DNA of 64,000 nucleotides from Frankia sp. AgB1.9 (GTDB lineage Bacteria > Actinomycetota > Actinomycetes > Frankiales > Frankiaceae). Under the pieces are notes generated by a model. That model ran no database searches, was not told the DNA's origin, and saw nothing but the letters and a program-made list of their open reading frames with translations. A program made the translations under genes and the position numbers. The stretch is taken from positions 1-64,000 of the forward strand of contig NZ_JADWYX010000046.1 in NCBI RefSeq assembly GCF_016786355.1. Direction: 5' to 3'. Of this stretch, positions 15,548 through 24,649 are shown one piece after another (position 1 is the stretch's first letter; each line of letters opens with the position of its first letter).

Positions 15548-17595
15548 CGGGTCCCTCCCGTGCCGGCGGCGACCAGCGGGCTGACGCGAGCCGGGGCGCG
15601 GCGGGCGAGTTCGAGTGCTCGGCGCCGGCCTTCCAGCACCGCTTCCAGCGCGGTGCGCGGGGCGACGCAGTCGCCGGCCCGCGGGGTGCCGGGGCGGGCC
15701 AGGTAGAGCGCCTCGTCGGGCAGCCGGTGGCCGCAGTCGACGAGCGCCGCGCACGGGATCTCGCGGCGGGCACCGGTCCAGACGTCCTCAAGCACCACGT
15801 GGCCGTCGCCGATCTCGCGGACCAGTGCGCGCAGCTCGCGGCGCACGCCGGCCTGCGCGAGCCGGGTGTTCGCCGGGGCGAGGTCGCCGGTCAGCGACAG
15901 CAGCGTGCCGGCGACCTGGTCTGGCGCCACGAGGGCGACCTCGCGGCCGGCCGCGGCCAGCCATTCGGCGATCCCGACCGCCACCGGGCCGCCGACCGGG
16001 TCGTGCAGGACGACCGGCCCGGCGACCAGCAGGTCGGGACCGGCGGCGAGCAGGCTCAGCGCGTCGACGACCTGGGGCGCGAAGGCGTCCGCCGTCGCCG
16101 GGTACTCCCGGCCCGCGGCCACCGAGCCGGTGGCGAGGATGACGGCCTGGCCGGCGGCCTCGGCAGCGTCCAGTTCTGCCGCGGTCACCGTCCGGCCCAG
16201 CTCGACCGTCACGCCCAGGCGCGCGCACTCGGCCTCCTGCCAGTCGACGAGGCGCGCCAGCCGCTCCCGGCCCGGCCCGACAGCCGACGTGCGCAGCGTC
16301 CCACCCAGTTGCTCGCCCGCCTCGGCCAGCGTGACCGTGTGGCCTCGGCTGGCGAGCACCCGGGCCGCCTCCAGTCCCGCGGGGCCGCCGCCGACAACCA
16401 GGACCGCGCGCGGCCGGGGATCGCTGCCCTCTACCGGGGCGTCCTCTGTCTCGTGGCCGCTGCGCGGCTCGCCGACGCAGGACACGATCGGGTTGCGGTT
16501 GTCGCGGACCCGGCAGGCCTGGTTGCACAGCAGGCAGGGCCGGACCCGCTCGGCCGCGCCGGCCCGGACCTTCGTGACCAGCTCCGGATCGGCGATCTGC
16601 GCCCGGGTCATCTCCACCAGGTCGGCGACGCCGTCGGCCAGCGCGGCCTCGGCGTCACCGGCGTCGACGACGCTGCCCTGCAGCGCGACCGCGACCCGGC
16701 CGGCCGCCGTCGCCCGGATCGCCGCGCACAGGTCACGGTTGAACGTCGGGGCGGTGTGCGCCGTCGGCCGGTAGGCGGCTGTCGAGTACGGGCCGCCGCG
16801 GACCACGACCAGCAGGTCGAGCAGGCCGAGGCCGGCCAGCGCGTCGACCTGCTCGGCCGCCTGCTCGGGCGTCACCCCAGCCCAGGGCGCCAGCTCGTCG
16901 CAGCTCAGCCGCAGCGCCAGCACCTTTTCCGGGCCGATCGCGGCCCGGACGGCCGTCAGCACCTCGCGGGTGAGCCGCAGCCGGTCGGCGTAGCCGTCGC
17001 CGCGGTGGTTGGTCAGCCCGGAGTGGAACTGGCGCAGCAGCGCGAGCGGGCCGGCGTCGATCTCCACCCCGGCCAGGCCGGCCTCGACCGCGAGCGACGC
17101 TCCGGCGGCGAAGCCGGCCACGATGGCGTCGATCCCGTCCTGCTCCAGCTCGGCGGGCAGCTCCCGGCTCGCCGCGTCCGCGACGGGCGACGGCGCCCAC
17201 AGCACTGCCTGCGAGTACGCGCTCGACCCCTGCCCGCCCGCGTGGCCGAGCCCGGCGAGCACGACGGTGCCATAGGGCCGGACCGCGGCGGCCAGCGCCG
17301 CCCAGCCGGGCCCGCAGTCGGCCGCGAGCGGCGCCCGCTCGTAGGGCCAGTCGTCGGCGGTGACGGACGCCGTCTCGGTGACGATCACCCCGGCGCCGCC
17401 GGCGGCCCGGCGGGCGTAGTAGGCGACGTGCCGGTCGGAGATGTCGCGGCGGCGGGCCAGGTTCGTCTCGTGCGGGCCGAACAGGACCCGTGACGGCGCG
17501 ACGTGGCCGCGAAGGGTCAGCGGCGTGGCGAGCGCCGGGCCGGCGGGCTCGGGGGAGCCCGTCGACACGGCGGGATCACCGTCGATCGCGGTCAT
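15544..17595 (-). CDS. mycofactocin-coupled OYE-family reductase 1
   Basis: A 683-residue flavoprotein: N-terminal OYE barrel (RVLFGPHETNLARRRDISDRHVAYY, then GLGHAGGQGSSAYSQAVLWAPS), cysteine motif CLLCNQACRVRDNRNP for a 4Fe-4S cluster, then a Rossmann domain with VLVVGGGPAGLEAARVLASRGH near residue 415. This is the 2,4-dienoyl-CoA reductase (FadH) architecture and fits the family called mycofactocin system FadH/OYE oxidoreductase 1. It presumably reduces an enoyl substrate with electrons from NAD(P)H. The ATG at 17595 is the first gene of the operon and faces mftR across two palindromes. Confidence 0.85.
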   Translation of the reverse strand: MTAIDGDPAVSTGSPEPAGPALATPLTLRGHVAPSRVLFGPHETNLARRRDISDRHVAYYARRAAGGAGVIVTETASVTADDWPYERAPLAADCGPGWAALAAAVRPYGTVVLAGLGHAGGQGSSAYSQAVLWAPSPVADAASRELPAELEQDGIDAIVAGFAAGASLAVEAGLAGVEIDAGPLALLRQFHSGLTNHRGDGYADRLRLTREVLTAVRAAIGPEKVLALRLSCDELAPWAGVTPEQAAEQVDALAGLGLLDLLVVVRGGPYSTAAYRPTAHTAPTFNRDLCAAIRATAAGRVAVALQGSVVDAGDAEAALADGVADLVEMTRAQIADPELVTKVRAGAAERVRPCLLCNQACRVRDNRNPIVSCVGEPRSGHETEDAPVEGSDPRPRAVLVVGGGPAGLEAARVLASRGHTVTLAEAGEQLGGTLRTSAVGPGRERLARLVDWQEAECARLGVTVELGRTVTAAELDAAEAAGQAVILATGSVAAGREYPATADAFAPQVVDALSLLAAGPDLLVAGPVVLHDPVGGPVAVGIAEWLAAAGREVALVAPDQVAGTLLSLTGDLAPANTRLAQAGVRRELRALVREIGDGHVVLEDVWTGARREIPCAALVDCGHRLPDEALYLARPGTPRAGDCVAPRTALEAVLEGRRRALELARRAPARVSPLVAAGTGGTR

Positions 17596-17675
17596 ACGTT
17601 GGCCATACCGTGTGTCCGTCCGCCTCGCAATGGGGTTGGCCGCTCGCCGGCGGGCGGGGCGGCCGCGCTCCGGCC

Positions 17676-17737
17676 TTCTATGGCACTCGGTGCCATAGAA
17701 GAGGGAGCGTGGCGAAGCATATTGGCACCGGGTGCCA
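17676..17737. promoter_or_regulatory. two palindromic operators, likely for MftR
   Basis: Two inverted repeats with the same core. At 17676-17700 the arms are TTCTATGGCAC and GTGCCATAGAA with TCG between, a perfect match. At 17723-17737 the core TGGCAC-CGG-GTGCCA recurs. They lie between the divergent OYE operon and the mftR gene. Two copies of TGGCACnnnGTGCCA next to a TetR-type gene are strong evidence for its binding sites. Confidence 0.75.
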
Positions 17738-17800
17738 GAGGAAAGAGATAGCGCCGCGAGCGCCAGGCGCCGTAGGAACGATCTTCGGGAGTACGGTGAC

Positions 17801-18427
17801 GTGGTGCACAACGGCGCGCCCCCGCAGGATCCCAGGGCCTCGACGGGCCGGGCCGGCCGGCGGCCGGTGACGACGGCCGCCGAGCTGGAGCGGCACGCGC
17901 TCCTGATCTTCGAGGAGCGAGGGTTCGACGCGACGACGGTCGACGACATCGCGGCCGTCGCCGGCATCGGCCGGCGCACCTTCTTCCGCTACTACGCGTC
18001 CAAGAACGACGTCGCCTGGGGCGAGTTCGACGCCCACCTGGAGACCATGAGCGCCGCGCTGGCCGCCACCCCGGCCGAGGTCCCGGTGCTGGCGGCGCTG
18101 CGCCGGGCGATCCTGGACTTCAACACCTACCCGGTCGCCGAGGCCGACTGGCACCGGCGCCGGATGGCACTCATCCTGCGCACGCCGGCGCTACAGGCGC
18201 ACTCGACGCTGCGCTACGCGGCCTGGCGCGCCGTCGTCGCGGAGTTCGTCGCCGCGCGGACCGGCCGGCAGGCGGACGCCCTGGAGCCGCGCGCGGTCGC
18301 CTGGGCGTTCCTGGGCGTCGCGGTCGCCGGCTATGAGGAATGGCTGACCCGCCCCGACGCGGACCTCGGGCCGATCCTCGACCAGGCGCTGCGCCTGCTC
18401 ACGGACGGCCTGGCCGAGACCCTGTAG
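17801..18427 (+). CDS. mftR: MftR-like TetR-family regulator
   Basis: A 208-residue TetR regulator. The N-terminal helix-turn-helix (ELERHALLIFEERGFDATTVDDIAAVAGIGRRTFFRYYASKNDVAWGEFD) and the C-terminal part (LILRTPALQAHSTLRYAAWRAVVAEFVAARTGR) are as in the mycofactocin system regulator. MftR represses mycofactocin genes in mycobacteria; here it probably controls the divergent OYE operon. I chose GTG 17801 because GGGAG lies 9 bases upstream; the frame is open from 17732. Mycofactocin biosynthesis genes mftA-F are not beside it. Confidence 0.85.
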   Translation: MVHNGAPPQDPRASTGRAGRRPVTTAAELERHALLIFEERGFDATTVDDIAAVAGIGRRTFFRYYASKNDVAWGEFDAHLETMSAALAATPAEVPVLAALRRAILDFNTYPVAEADWHRRRMALILRTPALQAHSTLRYAAWRAVVAEFVAARTGRQADALEPRAVAWAFLGVAVAGYEEWLTRPDADLGPILDQALRLLTDGLAETL

Positions 18428-18444
18428 GGCTGATGGCCGCGCGG

Positions 18445-19245
18445 TCAGCGGATGACCGGGCCGATGGAGGTGCTGGACCCGGGGTCGGCCCGCTGGTCGA
18501 CGATCGGGCCGCCGGGCCAGTCCAGCCGGACCGCCTCGCGGTCGTCCGGCGGGGTGACCAGGACGTACTGAGGGGTGAACGTGTCGCCGGCCGGCGTGGC
18601 GGTGGCGGCGGGAATCGCGGTGGCGGCCGGGTCGTCCGCGAGGTCGGCGAGCGGCGCCGGGTCGGTCGTGGCGACGGCGGGGACCTGCAGGTAGGTCAGC
18701 AGGGCCGACGCCGTCCCACCCGGCGGGAGGTACATGGTGTCGGCCGTCTGGTCCGTGCGCCGGGGCAGGTCATAGGTGGCACCGGCGGCCGTCACCAGCG
18801 CCACGCCCGGGAAGCCGAAGATCGAACACGTCAGCGAGAAGTGGTTGGTGAACGTCACGGCGAGGCCGAACTGCAGGCTCGCGGGGTCGGCGGGCGACAT
18901 CACCACCGGCGTTCCCAGCTCCACGGTGACCTTCGCGCCCGTGCACCGGGTGCCCATGATCTCCAGGTCGGCGCTCGCCGAGCCGCGGGCCGTGGGCGAG
19001 GCGCTGGCCGACGGGCGGTCGGGTGGCCGGGTGGTCGCCGGTCCGGACGCGGCGGCGGCCGGCGGGGAGCCCTGGATGTTGAAGCCCGTGTCCTGGGCCG
19101 GTTGCGAGCAGCCGGCCAGCCCACCCAGCGCGATCGCCGCGGCGGCGCACGCGGCGGCGGTGACGCGGCGGGAGACGGTTGGGGGGACCGCCGTGGCGTG
19201 GCCGCAGCCTGCGGCCCGGCCGGCGTGCGCGGCGAACGGGGACAT
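18445..19245 (-). CDS. DUF4232-like lipoprotein
   Basis: A 266-residue exported lipoprotein: basic N terminus, hydrophobic stretch and lipobox LAGC near residue 46, then a proline/serine/alanine linker and a beta-rich domain (LEIMGTRCTGAKVTVELG to VRLDWPGG) of the DUF4232 style found in many actinobacterial lipoproteins. Function unknown. The ATG at 19245 is supported by AGGAGG 8 bases upstream. Converges with mftR at a distance of 17 bases. Confidence 0.75.
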   Translation of the reverse strand: MSPFAAHAGRAAGCGHATAVPPTVSRRVTAAACAAAAIALGGLAGCSQPAQDTGFNIQGSPPAAAASGPATTRPPDRPSASASPTARGSASADLEIMGTRCTGAKVTVELGTPVVMSPADPASLQFGLAVTFTNHFSLTCSIFGFPGVALVTAAGATYDLPRRTDQTADTMYLPPGGTASALLTYLQVPAVATTDPAPLADLADDPAATAIPAATATPAGDTFTPQYVLVTPPDDREAVRLDWPGGPIVDQRADPGSSTSIGPVIR

Positions 19246-19430
19246 CCGCGACCTCCTGGGCATCGCGGCTGCCCGGGGGCGGGGCCGCTGACCAGGGAGT
19301 ATTCGGCGCGACGCGACCCGTTCCCGGCCAACACGACGCGACCCGCCCGTCCGGGTGCGCGACCGGCCGTGGATGTCCGCCGACGTCCCGTCCGCCTCGT
19401 TCGTCCGCTATGGGCGCCCGTCGGGCCCGC

Positions 19431-20126
19431 TCAGCGCGTGCCCAGGATGCTGTCGAGGCCCGTCTCGAACTGGTCGTCGAGGTCGGCGTGCAGGAACGGC
19501 GCCGCGGCCGCGAGCTCCGGGTACCGGGAGCGCGGCGGGTTCACGGTCGGCATCGGCGCGCCGACCCGGTCCGTCGCGAGGTTCTCCGCCAGGTGGCGGG
19601 CCTCGACCAGGGCGTGGCCGACCACGAAGAACAGCAGCGTCTGCCAGACCGCCGCCGCCTCGGCCTCGGACCGGCCGCCCGCGCGCAGCGCGCCGACGGC
19701 CTGCTCCATCCGGTCCCACCAGGAGCCGCTGCCCGGCGGCTGGCGCAGCACCGACGGGGCCAGCGTCGGGTAGCGCAGCAGCTGGCGGCGCAGCTGGCGC
19801 AGGCTCTCCCGCAGGTCGGCGGCCGGATCGCCGGTCGCGGGCAGCGCGCCGTCGCCGCGGATCATCAGGTCGGCGAGCGCGTCGAGCAGCTCGTTCTTGT
19901 TCTGGAAGTGGCGGTAGATCGCGGTCGGGTCGACGCCGAGCCGGGCGCCCAGCGCGCGCATCGACAGCGCGGTCACCCCGCCGATGTCGACGATCTCGCG
20001 GGCGCTGTCCAGCAGCACCTGCCGCGACAGCGTGCCGCGCGGTGTCCGCCGGCCGGCCGCCGCGCTGACGGTCACCCGCCCGGGCCCCGACTCGTCGAGG
20101 TCCAGGCCGTCCTGCTCGTCCGACAT
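19431..20126 (-). CDS. TetR-family regulator with C-terminal tetracycline-repressor-like domain
   Basis: A 231-residue regulator. The helix-turn-helix is clear (LLDSAREIVDIGGVTALSMRALGARLGVDPTAIYRHFQNKNELLDALADLM), followed by a TetR_C-type helical domain. The start ATG at 20126 fits the domain; the frame is open to 20420 but that part is a non-coding region. No obvious neighbour target: the upstream gene, a PAC2 protein, reads away from it. An inverted repeat lies 39 bases upstream of its start. Confidence 0.85.
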   Translation of the reverse strand: MSDEQDGLDLDESGPGRVTVSAAAGRRTPRGTLSRQVLLDSAREIVDIGGVTALSMRALGARLGVDPTAIYRHFQNKNELLDALADLMIRGDGALPATGDPAADLRESLRQLRRQLLRYPTLAPSVLRQPPGSGSWWDRMEQAVGALRAGGRSEAEAAAVWQTLLFFVVGHALVEARHLAENLATDRVGAPMPTVNPPRSRYPELAAAAPFLHADLDDQFETGLDSILGTR

Positions 20127-20518
20127 TCCGCACCTTCCGCGCCGCCGTCCGCGAACCCGATCACTGTCACTGTAGACAACAATGTTGACAGCCGGCCAGC
20201 GGCCGCCCAGCGGATCAGCCGTGGCGGTTGGGCCGATCGGGGTACACCCGAGCGACCGGAGAGGAAGCTGGAGGGAGGAAACCAGGAATGGATCCACGCC
20301 ACCACCGCTTGCTCGTGATGAGTGGTGAAGCGTGAGTGGGGCACCGCCGGCCGGGATGTTGCCGGCAAGGCAGGATCTAGCCGGCAGGATAGCCACGGCG
20401 ACCCGCCCACGACGTGACAATGGAGGGACGGTGACCCGGCACCGTCCCGGAACCTGGCCGAAGTAGGCGCGGCTGCGCCGGCGGAGGCCCGTGAAGGTGC
20501 ACAGGGGAGGTCTCGGCC
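20127..20518. other. intergenic region between TetR and PAC2 genes
   Basis: A 392-base divergent interval. It contains TGTCA and TGACA arms at 20165-20190 separated by 16 bases, in the AT-richest part of the interval and close to the TetR start, a plausible operator. The rest holds several GC hairpins (GCCGGC motifs at about 20345-20395) and the ribosome binding site AGGGGAGG at 20503-20510. I see no gene in it. Confidence 0.4.
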
Positions 20519-21430
20519 ATGCTCGACCCGAGTGAGCTCTACGAGGTCCACGGCGACCTGCCCGACCTGGGGCGGCCGGTGATGCTCGAGGCGATGACCG
20601 GGGTGGTGGACTCCGGCAACGCGGTCCGGCTGGCCAGCGAGCACCTGCTGACGAGCCTGGAGCACGAGGTCGTCGCCACCTTCGACGTCGACCTGCTGCT
20701 CGACTACCGGTCCCGGCGCCCGGCGATGACCTTCGTCGAGGACCACTGGGAGCACTACGAGGACCCGGTGCTCGCCCTCTACGCCCTGCGCGACCGGGCC
20801 GACACCCCGTTCCTGCTGCTCGCCGGGCCCGAGCCAGACCTGATGTGGAAGCGGTTCTCCACCGCGATCCGGGAGCTGACCCGCCGGCTCAACCTGCGGC
20901 TCGCGGTCGGCCTCAACGCCATCCCGATGGCCGTGCCGCACACCCGGCCGACCGGGCTGATCGTGCACGGCACCCGCAAGGAGCTCGTCGCCGGCTACGA
21001 GCCGTGGGTCCGCCAGGTCCAGGTGCCGGGCAGCGCCGGCCACCTGCTGGAGTTCGAGTTCGGCAAGGAGGGCCGGGACGCGATGGGGCTCGCGGCGCTC
21101 GTCCCGCACTACCTCAACCAGACGGACTTCCCGGCGGCCACCGAGGTGCTGCTGACCTCGGTCTCCAAGACCACCGGTCTGATGCTCCCGCTGGACGGCC
21201 TGCAGTCGGCCGCGGCGACGGTGCGCGGCGAGGTCGACCAGGAGCTCGCCAAGGGCGGCGAGATGGCGTCGCTGGTGCACGCGCTGGAGGAGCAGTACGA
21301 CGCCTACAAGCGCGGCAAGGAGTCCGGCGGCCTCCCGACCGTCCAGCCCGAGGACCTTCCCACGGCGGACGAGCTGGGCGAGGAGCTGGAGCGTTTCCTC
21401 GCCGAACAGTCCGAGCCGGACGGCCAGTAG
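20519..21430 (+). CDS. PAC2-family protein
   Basis: A 303-residue protein of the PAC2 (proteasome assembly chaperone 2-like) family, found in actinobacteria that carry proteasomes. The N-terminal (DPSELYEVHGDLPDLGRPVMLEAMTGVVDSGNA) and the middle (PFLLLAGPEPDLMWKRFSTAI, and GLNAIPMAVPHTRPTGLIVHGTRKELV) show the family pattern; the role in bacteria is not established. The ATG at 20519 has AGGGGAGG 8 bases upstream. It is a single gene that ends 7 bases from the convergent oxidoreductase gene. Confidence 0.85.
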   Translation: MLDPSELYEVHGDLPDLGRPVMLEAMTGVVDSGNAVRLASEHLLTSLEHEVVATFDVDLLLDYRSRRPAMTFVEDHWEHYEDPVLALYALRDRADTPFLLLAGPEPDLMWKRFSTAIRELTRRLNLRLAVGLNAIPMAVPHTRPTGLIVHGTRKELVAGYEPWVRQVQVPGSAGHLLEFEFGKEGRDAMGLAALVPHYLNQTDFPAATEVLLTSVSKTTGLMLPLDGLQSAAATVRGEVDQELAKGGEMASLVHALEEQYDAYKRGKESGGLPTVQPEDLPTADELGEELERFLAEQSEPDGQ

Positions 21431-21437
21431 CTGAGGC

Positions 21438-22322
21438 TCAGCGCAGGCCTTCGATGACCTCGGTGAAGGCGGCCAGGGTGTCGGGCTTGGCGAAGTCCGT
21501 GAACCAGGCGTAGACGCGGTCCACGCCGCGGGCGGCCAGCGCGCCGAAGTGCTCGGTCAGCTCGGCGGGTGTTCCGGTGACGAGGCCACCCTTGGCGAGC
21601 AGGTTGCTGAACCGGCGGTTCGCGGTCGCGGTGATCTTCTCGCGCTCGGCGGCCGTCGCGTTCGGCGGGATGACGGTGACCATCTGCTGGACCGAGACCC
21701 GAGCCGTGCCGACCCGGTCGCGCAGTTCGTCGAGCTGGCCGATCTTGTCGACCTGGACGTTCCACCAGTCCGCGTACTCGGCGACCAGCTTCAGGGTGCG
21801 CGGGCCGGTGCCGCCGATGGTGATCGGGATCGCCCTGGTCGGCACCGGCAGCGCGGCGGCCTCCGTCAGCGCGAAGTGCTCACCCCGATAGCTGACGGAC
21901 TCCCCGCTCCACAAGGCCCGCAGGACCGCCAGGGTTTCGGCCAGCCGCTCGACGCGGACGCGGGCCGTCGTGTCGCCGATGCCGTAGCGCTCGAACTCGG
22001 CCGGCACCGAGCCCCAGCCGATACCGAGTTCGAACCGGCCTTCGCTGGCATGGTCGAGCGTCACCGCCTCCTTCGCGAGCATGACCGGATGGCGGAACGT
22101 GTCGCAGAGAACCAGGTGGCCGACCGTCAGCCGTTCGGTCTTCGCGGCGACCCAGGCCGCCGTCGTCATGGCCTCGAACATCGGGGTGTCGACCGCCCCG
22201 GGCGGGGCGAGGTGGTCCATCATCGCGATGCCCGCGAACCCGGCGCCCTCGGCGTTGCGGGCCCGCTCGACGATGTCCGGCATCGCCATTCTCATCTGGG
22301 GCAGGTAGAGGTGGAACTCCAT
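21438..22322 (-). CDS. LLM-class F420-dependent oxidoreductase
   Basis: A 294-residue luciferase-like (LLM) flavin/F420 oxidoreductase. The N-terminal strand (MEFHLYLPQ), VLCDTFRHPVMLAKEAVTLDHASEGRFELGIGWG and the segment ALPVPTRAIPITIGGTGPRTLKLVAEYADWWN are typical. In actinobacteria these enzymes usually use coenzyme F420 to hydrogenate or dehydrogenate a substrate that cannot be read from the sequence. The ATG at 22322 has GGAGG a few bases upstream. Single gene. Confidence 0.85.
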   Translation of the reverse strand: MEFHLYLPQMRMAMPDIVERARNAEGAGFAGIAMMDHLAPPGAVDTPMFEAMTTAAWVAAKTERLTVGHLVLCDTFRHPVMLAKEAVTLDHASEGRFELGIGWGSVPAEFERYGIGDTTARVRVERLAETLAVLRALWSGESVSYRGEHFALTEAAALPVPTRAIPITIGGTGPRTLKLVAEYADWWNVQVDKIGQLDELRDRVGTARVSVQQMVTVIPPNATAAEREKITATANRRFSNLLAKGGLVTGTPAELTEHFGALAARGVDRVYAWFTDFAKPDTLAAFTEVIEGLR

Positions 22323-22477
22323 TTCGCCTCCGTGGCGCGGCCCGCTCGGGTCTGTGGACCCGAACGGGCGGTGACGGGCCTGGACCGGTCCAAGACGAAC
22401 AAACCACTGCCCACCCCCCGGCGCCACCGACGAAATCGCAGATCGCGTCCACGGCCGGGATGTGGTGGAGTGTCCAC

Positions 22478-23647
22478 ATGACCGAGCCCGCAGACGCGGA
22501 GATCACGCCGTTCAAGGTGTCTGTCCCCGACGCGGACGTCCTCGACCTGAAACGCCGTTTGACCGCCACCCGGTGGCCCGAGAAGGAACCGGTCGGCGAC
22601 TGGAGCCAGGGCGTCCCGCTGGCCTGGTTGCGCGACCTCTGCGCCTACTGGGCCGACGGCTACGACTGGCGCCGCTGCGAGGCGCGCCTCAACGCCCACG
22701 AGCAGTTCGTCACGACGATCGACGGTCTGGACATCCACTTCCTGCACGTGCGCTCGCCCAACCCGGACGCGCTGCCGCTGCTGCTCACGCATGGCTGGCC
22801 CGGCTCGGTGATCGAGTTCCTGGACGTGATCGAGGCCCTCACCAACCCGGCGGCGCAGGGCGGCGACCAGGCGGACGCCTTCCACCTCGTCATCCCGTCC
22901 CTGCCCGGCTACGGCTTCTCGGCCCGTCCGACCGCGCCCGGCTGGGGAGTCGACCGCACTGCCGCCGCGTGGGCGACGTTGATGGCACGGCTCGGCTACG
23001 ACCGGTACGCCGCCCAGGGCGGCGACTGGGGATCCGCCGTGACGAGCGCGCTGGCTGCCCAGGACAAGGAGCACCTTGTCGGCATCCACCTCAACTTCGT
23101 CGTGATCGGCCCGCCGTCCGGCGAGAAGGACTTCACCGAGGAGGAGCTCGCGTCGTTGACGGCCGGCGCCGAGCACCTGCAATGGGGCACCGGCTACTCC
23201 ACGCAGCAGTCCACGCGACCCCAGACCTTGGCCTACGGGCTGGTGGACTCGCCGGTGGCCCAGTGCGCGTGGATCGCGGAGAAGTTCTGGGCGTGGTGCG
23301 ACCACGCCGGCGATCCCTACACGGCGCTCACCCGCGACCAGATGCTGGACGACATCTCGCTGTACTGGTTCACCGCCACCGGCGGGTCGTCGGCGCGGAT
23401 GTACTGGGAGGCAGGCCTGTCCCGGCAGGGCGGCGGCTCCGAGACGTTCCGCCGGGAGGTGAGCGTGCCGTCGGCGCTGTCGCTGTTCCCCGGCGAGATC
23501 TTCAAGCCGTCCCGGCGCTGGGTGGAACGTGCTTTCTCAGACCTGCGCTTCTACGAGCGCCCCGACCGCGGCGGTCACTTCGCCGCCTTCGAACAACCCG
23601 CCATCTTCACCGACCAGCTCCGCCGAGCCTTCCGCGCGATGCGCTAG
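22478..23647 (+). CDS. epoxide hydrolase, microsomal type
   Basis: A 389-residue alpha/beta hydrolase with an N-terminal epoxide-hydrolase (EHN) domain (PFKVSVPDADVLDLKRRLTATRWPE). The oxyanion motif HGWPGS, the nucleophile aspartate in GGDWGS, the lid with tyrosines and the final histidine in GGHFAAFEQP are present. It converts epoxides to diols. The ATG at 22478 is the natural start; an upstream start at 22460 would add non-conserved residues. Converges with the toxin gene at a distance of 10 bases. Confidence 0.85.
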   Translation: MTEPADAEITPFKVSVPDADVLDLKRRLTATRWPEKEPVGDWSQGVPLAWLRDLCAYWADGYDWRRCEARLNAHEQFVTTIDGLDIHFLHVRSPNPDALPLLLTHGWPGSVIEFLDVIEALTNPAAQGGDQADAFHLVIPSLPGYGFSARPTAPGWGVDRTAAAWATLMARLGYDRYAAQGGDWGSAVTSALAAQDKEHLVGIHLNFVVIGPPSGEKDFTEEELASLTAGAEHLQWGTGYSTQQSTRPQTLAYGLVDSPVAQCAWIAEKFWAWCDHAGDPYTALTRDQMLDDISLYWFTATGGSSARMYWEAGLSRQGGGSETFRREVSVPSALSLFPGEIFKPSRRWVERAFSDLRFYERPDRGGHFAAFEQPAIFTDQLRRAFRAMR

Positions 23648-23657
23648 ACGCCCGATC

Positions 23658-24068
23658 TCACGGCAACAGCGTAAGGGCCGGAAGGCGCGCTGGCCGTACG
23701 ACGGCGAAGTGCCGACGGTCGAGCGTGGCGACCCGGTCGATGTTGAAGCGTTCTGCTGTGGCGACGACCGAGGCGTCCACCGCACCTAGCGGAAGGTCGG
23801 CGTACTGCCGGACGAGGTCGGCCATGCGGGAGAGATCCGCGGTCGTGAGGGCGACCAGTTCGAACGCCCCTTGGGCGACTTGGTCGAGCAGCATGGCCTC
23901 GGCTTTGGGCGTGCGTTCGAGCATCCAGCAGATCTCGGTCAGAACCGGGCTGGGAAGCAGCCTCCGCCCCGTCAGAGTCGATAGCAGCCGGGCACAGTCG
24001 GCGTGCCGACGACCTGACTTGTTCAGCGCGGCGACGACGGGGCCGGTGTCAAGGACCGTGGCCTTCAT
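23658..24068 (-). CDS. PIN-domain toxin (VapC-like)
   Basis: A 136-residue PIN-domain protein. The acidic active-site pattern is visible: D7 (TVLDTGPVVA), E45 (SPVLTEICW), D98 (GAVDASVVATAERF) and D116 (VATLDRRHF). VapC toxins are RNases kept inactive by an antitoxin. The ATG at 24068 overlaps the stop of the small upstream gene as ATGA, the classical antitoxin-toxin arrangement. Confidence 0.85.
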   Translation of the reverse strand: MKATVLDTGPVVAALNKSGRRHADCARLLSTLTGRRLLPSPVLTEICWMLERTPKAEAMLLDQVAQGAFELVALTTADLSRMADLVRQYADLPLGAVDASVVATAERFNIDRVATLDRRHFAVVRPARLPALTLLP

Positions 24069-24328
24069 GCCTGGTCGCCGAGGTCGCGGCGCAACCGGTC
24101 CCGGATGTAGTCGTCATGCCGCTCGGCGAGGTCCGGTGGGCCGTCGATGATGCCGATGAGCGCCAAGAGACTGGATGGCACTTCCTCGGTCGCGGCCTCG
24201 TCGGCGTCGTGCGAGGCGCGGGACAGTTCCTCGTCCTGGTCGACCAGCCACTGAAGGCGTTGCGTCTGCGCCGGGGTAAGGCTGTCGACGAGGCGATGAA
24301 GGGCTTGACGCTCGCCTCCGACGCTCAC
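24065..24328 (-). CDS. putative antitoxin of the PIN-domain pair
   Basis: An 87-residue protein without a recognisable DNA-binding ribbon but with the short length, charged composition and position of a VapB-type antitoxin: SLTPAQTQRLQWLVDQDEELSR, then an acidic helix and a basic tail. Its stop overlaps the toxin start. I chose GTG 24328; a -10-like TACACT (24335-24340) lies 6 bases before it, which would make the mRNA leaderless. The frame is open further upstream to 24403. Confidence 0.65.
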   Translation of the reverse strand: MSVGGERQALHRLVDSLTPAQTQRLQWLVDQDEELSRASHDADEAATEEVPSSLLALIGIIDGPPDLAERHDDYIRDRLRRDLGDQA

Positions 24329-24649
24329 CTGCGCAGTGTAGGCCCGGCGCCGGTGCCCGTCCCGCGTGTACGGGCCACGCGACCGCTCAGGACGGGCTTC
24401 CACTTAGTCGGGCGGTATTCGCGGTGGTTCGGTCACGGCGTCCTCGCATTCTGTGGGCGAATGTTCGACAACCTGGCACGCGTACCGTCGACCAGGATCG
24501 ACGTGAGGTGTCCGACCAGACACTATCGCACCCATCACCAGATTGTTGGCCAGAGCCGACATCGCCACTGAGCTGCCCGCCCGGTAGGGCGACCGCCCCA
24601 ACCACTCCCGGCAGCTACCGTCGCGGGATGACGCCACCGGTCAGGGTGG
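24329..24649. other. intergenic region upstream of the toxin-antitoxin pair
   Basis: About 320 bases between the antitoxin start and the end of the next minus-strand gene. It contains the leaderless promoter candidate just above, and otherwise only irregular GC-rich sequence. I see no gene, RNA or long repeat in it. Confidence 0.4.

Noticed and set aside
17596..17800. Search for a short mftA gene (ending in CGVY) beside mftR
   Set aside because: No reading frame with that ending is visible in this interval or directly after mftR.
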